Assembly (NCBI GenBank): GCA_030145005.1
Contig: JAQYWJ010000074.1
Coordinates: forward strand, 1-9,078
DNA: 9,078 bases
From: Desulfobacter sp.
GTDB taxonomy: Bacteria > Desulfobacterota > Desulfobacteria > Desulfobacterales > Desulfobacteraceae
Reading direction: 5' to 3'
Part shown: positions 5,091-9,078 of the stretch, one piece after another
Position numbering within the stretch: position 1 is the first letter of the stretch
Layout of the letters: the number at the start of each line of letters is the position of its first letter
Position numbers and translations under genes: made by a program
The notes under the pieces: generated by a model
What the model was told of the DNA's origin: nothing
Seen by the model: the letters and a program-made list of their open reading frames with translations, nothing else
Databases searched by the model: none

Positions 5091-6338
5091 ATGGAAAATA
5101 TACAATTTATCAAATCTTGTGATCCTGAGATTGCCTCAGTTATTGATAGTGAATATAGTCGGCAGGAATACGGGCTGAATCTCATCGCTTCGGAAAATAC
5201 GGTGAGCCGGGCAGTAATGCAAGCCCAGGGTTCCATCATGACCAATAAATATGCTGAAGGGTATCCGGCAAAACGTTATTATGGCGGGTGCCAGTACATG
5301 GACCAGGCTGAAAATCTGGCCATTGAACGGGTAAAAAAGCTGTTTGGTGTGGAATTTGCCAATGTTCAACCCCATTCCGGATCCCAGGCTAATATGGCGG
5401 CTTACTTTTCCGTGCTCTCCCCCGGGGACGGGATACTGGCCATGGATCTCTCTCATGGCGGTCATTTAACCCACGGCGCAGGGGTGAGCTTTTCCGGCCG
5501 TTTGTTCAATTTTTCCCATTATGGTTTAAACCCGCAAACCGAGACCATTGATTTGAATCAGGTGGAAGACCTGGCCCGGGCAAATAAGCCTAAAATGATT
5601 GTGGCAGGGGCTTCGGCCTATCCCAGAACCATTGATTTCAAGGGCTTTTCCGAAATTGCCAAGGCCTGCGGTGCGCTTTTTTTGGTGGATATGGCCCATA
5701 TTGCAGGGCTTGTCGCTGCAGGTGTACACCCCACACCTGTGGGATACGCAGATATTATCACCTCCACCACCCATAAAACCCTTCGTGGTCCCAGGGGGGG
5801 ACTGATTCTCTCCAGCGCCGAACGGGGCAAAAAAATTAATTCCCAGATTTTTCCCGGTATCCAGGGTGGGCCTTTGATGCACGTTGTTACGGCCAAGGCC
5901 GTGGCGTTTAAAGAGGCATTGTCGCCTGGGTTCACTGAATATCAGAAACAGGTGGTTAAAAATGCCGCTGTGTTGGCAAAGGTTCTCATGGATAGGGGTT
6001 ACAAACTGGTGTCCAATGGTACGGATAACCACATGGTCCTGGTCGATTTTACCGGACGGGATATCACCGGAAAAGATGCGGAAGAGCGCCTGGGAAGGGC
6101 GAATATTACGGTGAATAAAAATACCGTACCCAATGAAAAACGAAGCCCCTTTGTTACCTCGGGTGTACGTATCGGCGTGCCGTTGATCACTTCCCGGCGT
6201 ATGAATGAAGATGCCGTGGGCACTGTAGCCGGATTTATTTGCGATGTGCTGGATGACGAGGCCAATGTACCGGACGTGGCCGTCAAGGTCAAAGAACTAT
6301 GCACCCGGTATCCTCTATATGGGGATGCCGGCTGTTGA
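5091..6338 (+). CDS. glyA: Serine hydroxymethyltransferase
   Basis: A PLP enzyme of 415 residues, the standard length, that converts serine and tetrahydrofolate into glycine and 5,10-methylene-THF. Conserved features are LIASENTVSRAVMQAQGS (31-48), TNKYAEGYPAKRYYGGCQY (51-69), the SHGGHLTHG loop (121-129), and D200 and H203 in LVDMAHIAGL. The Schiff-base Lys229 lies in STTHKTLRGPRGG, and the carboxylate-binding Arg in TSGVRIGVP near 360. The start matches the family N terminus, but no convincing Shine-Dalgarno precedes it: the nearest purine-rich block, AAAAAAGGG, is about 30 nt away. The stop overlaps the next start (TGATG), which indicates translational coupling with dCMP deaminase. Its product methylene-THF is the co-substrate of thymidylate synthase, which links it to the two genes that follow. 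Confidence 0.97.
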   Translation: MENIQFIKSCDPEIASVIDSEYSRQEYGLNLIASENTVSRAVMQAQGSIMTNKYAEGYPAKRYYGGCQYMDQAENLAIERVKKLFGVEFANVQPHSGSQANMAAYFSVLSPGDGILAMDLSHGGHLTHGAGVSFSGRLFNFSHYGLNPQTETIDLNQVEDLARANKPKMIVAGASAYPRTIDFKGFSEIAKACGALFLVDMAHIAGLVAAGVHPTPVGYADIITSTTHKTLRGPRGGLILSSAERGKKINSQIFPGIQGGPLMHVVTAKAVAFKEALSPGFTEYQKQVVKNAAVLAKVLMDRGYKLVSNGTDNHMVLVDFTGRDITGKDAEERLGRANITVNKNTVPNEKRSPFVTSGVRIGVPLITSRRMNEDAVGTVAGFICDVLDDEANVPDVAVKVKELCTRYPLYGDAGC

Positions 6339-6820
6339 TGCCCCCTGTTCCCCCGGATTCAGCAAAGGACACGGGTGACGGCCGTCCCTCCTGGGATGAG
6401 TATTTTATGGCCATCACAGACCTTGTGGCCTCCAGGGCCACCTGTCTTCGGCGAAAAGTGGGCGCAGTGCTGGTCAAGGATAAACGCATTTTGTGCTCGG
6501 GCTATAACGGCGCGCCTTCCCAAGTCCCCCATTGTGAAGAGACCGGTTGCCTGCGGGAACAGCTCAAGGTGCCTTCCGGGGAAAAACACGAGCTTTGCCG
6601 GGGCGTCCATGCGGAACAAAATGTGATCATTCAGGCTGCCTACCACGGGATATCTGTTGCCGGTGCCTATCTGTACTGCACCACCCGGCCCTGTTCCATC
6701 TGCGCCAAGATGATCATCAACGCGGGGATTAAAAAAGTGTACTTCAAGACGGGCTACGAAGATCCCCTTTCCCTGGAGATGTTTGCCCAGGCTGGGGTGG
6801 AACTGATCCGGCTTGACTGA
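6338..6820 (+). CDS. dCMP deaminase (ComEB-type)
   Basis: A zinc-dependent cytidine/deoxycytidylate deaminase-family enzyme of 160 residues that probably converts dCMP to dUMP, the precursor of dTMP. The zinc site is H91-A-E93 (CRGVHAEQNVIIQAA) and P118-C119-S-I-C122 (TTRPCSICAKM). The upstream C-rich segment HCEETGCLREQ (65-75) and the RPSWDEYFMAI opening (16-26) are typical of ComEB/dCMP deaminases rather than of cytidine or tRNA deaminases. I chose the ATG at 6338, which overlaps the glyA stop by one base. An in-frame ATG at 6299 would need 13 more residues inside glyA. Even with the shorter start, about 15 Pro/Asp-rich residues precede the family core. Its neighbours glyA and nrdR also serve deoxynucleotide supply. 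Confidence 0.93.
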   Translation: MPPVPPDSAKDTGDGRPSWDEYFMAITDLVASRATCLRRKVGAVLVKDKRILCSGYNGAPSQVPHCEETGCLREQLKVPSGEKHELCRGVHAEQNVIIQAAYHGISVAGAYLYCTTRPCSICAKMIINAGIKKVYFKTGYEDPLSLEMFAQAGVELIRLD

Positions 6821-6884
6821 CAAAAAAATGGAACGCTTTGCCGCTGTTCATATATTAGTGATGTTATTGCCTGAACAAAAAACC

Positions 6885-7009
6885 GTGTTTGGACGCAAAG
6901 TTGTCCAGGTGCAAGGCGCAGAAAGATTTGCAACCGGAGCATGCTAAAGTATGTGAGGATTATAAATTTTTCTGCAACGCCGCAGATGGGTGACTTTGCG
7001 TTCAAACAC
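6885..7009 (-). repeat. Long imperfect-palindrome dispersed repeat, copy B (inverted relative to copy A)
   Basis: A 125-nt element that begins GTGTTTGGACGCAAAGT and ends ACTTTGCGTTCAAACAC; these ends differ at one position as inverted repeats. Its reverse complement aligns with copy A (3735-3850) over the full length, with a few extra bases near the loop and similarity extending out to CTGAACAAA at 6871. It occupies most of the 203-nt gap between dCMP deaminase and nrdR and ends 14 nt before the nrdR ATG, so the mRNA would carry a long hairpin directly before the nrdR ribosome-binding site. No T-tract follows, so it does not look like an intrinsic terminator. Confidence 0.85.
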
Positions 7010-7023
7010 CATAAGAGGCTGAT

Positions 7024-7533
7024 ATGAAGTGCCCTTATTGTGGAAACCAAAACACCAGAGTGGTGGATTCACGGCCGGGCAAAATTGAGTTCGAGGTCCG
7101 GCGTAGAAGAGAGTGCCAGGCATGCGGCTGGCGCTTCACTACCTATGAACGTGTGGAACAGGTCCCTGTCATGATCGTTAAAAAAGACAGCCGCCGGGAG
7201 GAGTTTGACAGGGAAAAAGTGATGCGGGGCATTCAGAAAGCCTGTGAAAAAAGGGCCATCAGCGTCAACCAGATCGAACAAATCGTGGATGAGATTGAAC
7301 GGGACCTGCGGGAAAGCCGGGACCGGGAAGTGTCTACCAAAGTGGTGGGAGAAAAGATCATGAATGCCCTCAAGAATCTGGATGATGTGGCCTATGTCCG
7401 GTTCGCTTCCGTGTACCGGGAGTTCAAGGATGTGACGGATTTTATCCAGGAACTTGAAAGTCTGATTCATAAGGAGCACGAGTCCGAAGATGCCGAGCCG
7501 GGTATGGAAGGCCCTGTCAAGACCGATGACTGA
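7024..7533 (+). CDS. nrdR: Transcriptional repressor NrdR
   Basis: A 169-residue regulator that represses ribonucleotide reductase genes when the dATP/ATP balance is high. The N-terminal zinc ribbon is complete (C3, C6, C31, C34 in CPYC...CQAC), with DSR and the basic RRRRE patch between the pairs. The ATP-cone follows (about 49-139), starting MIVKKDSRREEFDREKVMRG. The C terminus has an acidic tail of about 20 residues beyond the usual family end (HESEDAEPGMEG). AGAGG at 7014-7018 sets the start. The end overlaps ribD by 8 nt. The direct targets (nrd genes) are not in the window; the position next to dCMP deaminase fits a dNTP role, and the nrdR-ribD pairing is common in bacteria. Confidence 0.97.
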   Translation: MKCPYCGNQNTRVVDSRPGKIEFEVRRRRECQACGWRFTTYERVEQVPVMIVKKDSRREEFDREKVMRGIQKACEKRAISVNQIEQIVDEIERDLRESRDREVSTKVVGEKIMNALKNLDDVAYVRFASVYREFKDVTDFIQELESLIHKEHESEDAEPGMEGPVKTDD

Positions 7534-8665
7534 TTCGGACTATATGGCAAGGGCTTTGGAACTTGCAGCCCGGGGGAAAGGGTATACCTCTCCCAATCCC
7601 TGTGTGGGTGCTGTGGTGGTAAAGAACGGTCAGATCATTGGCCAGGGCTTTCATGCCAAAGCAGGTGGCCCCCATGCCGAGGTGGTGGCCATTGATGATG
7701 CCGCAGCAAAGACCCCTGAAAAATTGGCCAATGCCACTATCTACGTTACCCTGGAACCCTGCAACCATTTCGGAAAAACCCCTCCATGCACCCATAAAAT
7801 TCTTAACGCAGGTATCGGCCGGGTTGTTGTGGCCTGCAAAGATCCCAACCCTGATGTTGCGGGGGGCGGGATTGAATTTTTAAGGGAAAAGGGCCTTGAG
7901 GTTGTATCAGGGCTTATGGAACAAGAGGCCTTGACCCTGATCGAAGATTTTGTCTGGAATGCCCAAAATCACAAAATTCCCTTTGTCACCCTAAAATGTG
8001 CCGCCACCCTTGACGGATATATTGCCACCAGAACCGGGGATTCCCAGTGGATTACCTCCAGCGCATCCCGAAATTTCGGCCACGAACTACGCCACCAAAA
8101 TGATGCCATTCTTATTGGCGCCGGCACCCTGCATGGGGATGATCCGTCCTTGACCGCCAGAATTGAAGGGAAACAGACCCGGGATCCTGCCCGGATAATT
8201 CTGGATACCCGTTTGACCATCCAAGAAAATGCCAAGGTTGTGGTTCAAAAATCAAGTGCCCCCACCATCATTGTCACAGGTCCGGGTTGTGATCCAGGCA
8301 AAATTCAGCGGCTCAAAGACAAGGGCGCACAGATTCTTGAATGCCGGGTTTGTGAAAATTTGCTTGATTTAAATGAGCTGATGATTAGGTTAAGAAAATT
8401 GTCCATTACCAGCCTTCTGATTGAAGGCGGGGGGCGTGTGGCAGCATCGGCTCTGGCAGCAGGTATTGTAAACAAGGTCTGCTATTTTCTTGCCCCTAAA
8501 ATTATGGGCGGAAATGACGGCATCCCGGTGTTCAACGGATCGGGGCCTGAGAAGATAAAAGACGTGTTTGAACTGGTCCGGGTGAGTACCCGGTCGTTTG
8601 CTTCCGATATGCTGATTACAGGTTATATTGAACAGCAGAATAGATTGATTGATGGCGGGAGATAA
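7526..8665 (+). CDS. ribD: Bifunctional diaminohydroxyphosphoribosylaminopyrimidine deaminase / 5-amino-6-(5-phosphoribosylamino)uracil reductase
   Basis: A two-domain riboflavin-pathway enzyme of 379 residues that performs the second and third steps from GTP. The N-terminal zinc deaminase (about 1-145) shows TSPNPCVGAVVV (21-32), H50-A-E52 in GGPHAEVVA, and C79 and C88 in LEPCNHFGKTPPCTH. The C-terminal NADPH-dependent reductase (about 150-379) shows VTLKCAATLDGYIATRTGDS (154-173), DAILIGAGTLHGDDPSLTAR, and LLIEGGGRVAASAL near the end. The ATG at 7526 gives the usual opening (MTDSDYMARALELA) and overlaps the nrdR stop by 8 nt; no strong Shine-Dalgarno is visible, so coupling to nrdR translation is likely. 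An upstream ATG at 7490 would need 12 non-family residues. ribE follows after 3 nt. Confidence 0.97.
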   Translation: MTDSDYMARALELAARGKGYTSPNPCVGAVVVKNGQIIGQGFHAKAGGPHAEVVAIDDAAAKTPEKLANATIYVTLEPCNHFGKTPPCTHKILNAGIGRVVVACKDPNPDVAGGGIEFLREKGLEVVSGLMEQEALTLIEDFVWNAQNHKIPFVTLKCAATLDGYIATRTGDSQWITSSASRNFGHELRHQNDAILIGAGTLHGDDPSLTARIEGKQTRDPARIILDTRLTIQENAKVVVQKSSAPTIIVTGPGCDPGKIQRLKDKGAQILECRVCENLLDLNELMIRLRKLSITSLLIEGGGRVAASALAAGIVNKVCYFLAPKIMGGNDGIPVFNGSGPEKIKDVFELVRVSTRSFASDMLITGYIEQQNRLIDGGR

Positions 8666-8668
8666 TTT

Positions 8669-9078
8669 TTGTTTACTGGGATCATAGAAAGTTTGGGTAC
8701 CATACGGTACATTGAAACCCATGGAGAGGGCAAGATTTTGGTGATTGCCTGTGACCTGGATCTTTCCGGTACAGGCATCGGGGATTCCATTGCCGTGAAC
8801 GGGGCCTGCCTGACCGCTGTAAGTCTTGGCAAAGGTCAGTTCAAGGTGGATATGGCACCGGAAACCGTGTCCCGCACTACATTTGATTCTATTGGACCCG
8901 GGGCCCGGGTCAATATTGAACGGGCGCTGAAGTTGTCGGACCGCATAGACGGGCATCTGGTATCAGGCCACATAGACGGCACAGGTACGGTCTCAAAAAT
9001 TGAGACCCGGAGCAATGCCATCATATATGACATCCAGGTGCCGGAAAACCTGGCTGATGAGATGATAGAAAAAGGCTC
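8669..9078 (+). CDS. ribE: Riboflavin synthase alpha subunit, 3' end outside window
   Basis: The first 136 codons of riboflavin synthase, which dismutates two 6,7-dimethyl-8-ribityllumazine molecules into riboflavin and a pyrimidine product. The opening (M)FTGIIESLGTI is the family hallmark. The N-terminal lumazine-binding repeat follows, with GDSIAVNGACLTAV (about 37-50), MAPETVSRTTF and the LSDRIDGHLVSGHIDGTG segment (about 90-107). The second repeat is just beginning at the window edge. The start is TTG at 8669, with GGGAG about seven bases upstream; no ATG or GTG would give the conserved N terminus. It begins 3 nt after the ribD stop, so the two are one transcription unit. The symbol ribE follows common usage for the alpha subunit (ribC in E. 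coli). Confidence 0.95.
   Translation, partial: MFTGIIESLGTIRYIETHGEGKILVIACDLDLSGTGIGDSIAVNGACLTAVSLGKGQFKVDMAPETVSRTTFDSIGPGARVNIERALKLSDRIDGHLVSGHIDGTGTVSKIETRSNAIIYDIQVPENLADEMIEKG

Noticed and set aside
6847..6862. AT-rich site CATATATTAG upstream of nrdR as an NrdR box
   Set aside because: It matches the box only after shifting by one base, it is single rather than paired, and nrdR itself is not the expected target.
1..9078. tRNA or rRNA genes, CRISPR arrays, complete insertion sequences
   Set aside because: No cloverleaf, regularly spaced repeat array or transposase frame was found on either strand.

Overview
The window looks like a chromosomal segment of a Gram-negative, probably strictly anaerobic deltaproteobacterium of the Desulfobacter/Desulfobacterales type. 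This is an inference from protein style and from the order glyA - dCMP deaminase - nrdR - ribD - ribE; no marker in the window proves it. The left 2 kb is AT-rich accessory DNA and the rest is denser housekeeping DNA.

Region 1 (1-1909, all minus strand) is accessory. In transcription order it holds an MNT nucleotidyltransferase antitoxin gene with its own sigma70-type promoter, a HEPN toxin gene, a HAD-family phosphatase and, 13 nt further on, a pRiA4b Orf-3-like gene that runs off the left edge. The MNT/HEPN pair appears to be decaying. The MNT frame has a stop codon where relatives have Leu, 11 codons before its ancestral end. The HEPN frame is shifted just before the part that carries the RX4HXY active site, which survives intact in another frame.

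Region 2 (1910-3579, minus strand) is gltX (glutamyl-tRNA synthetase), followed by a strong intrinsic terminator (2057-2099). Region 3 (3580-4006) is the divergent gap between gltX and rpmF. It holds a perfect 11-bp inverted repeat close to the gltX start and a long imperfect-palindrome repeat (copy A).

Region 4 (4007-9078, plus strand) is a housekeeping cluster: rpmF (L32), acpP, rpiB, glyA, dCMP deaminase, nrdR, ribD and a 3'-truncated ribE (riboflavin synthase alpha). It joins translation and lipid carrier functions to one-carbon/dTMP precursor supply (GlyA makes methylene-THF, dCMP deaminase makes dUMP, NrdR controls ribonucleotide reductase) and then to riboflavin synthesis. Several joints overlap by a few bases (glyA/deaminase, nrdR/ribD), while a second, inverted copy of the palindromic repeat (copy B) sits between the deaminase and nrdR.

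The most interesting non-genic signal is this repeat. It has two copies of about 115-125 nt in opposite orientation. Each is a long imperfect hairpin, and several differences between the copies occur at matching positions in both arms. No wholly new protein system was seen.
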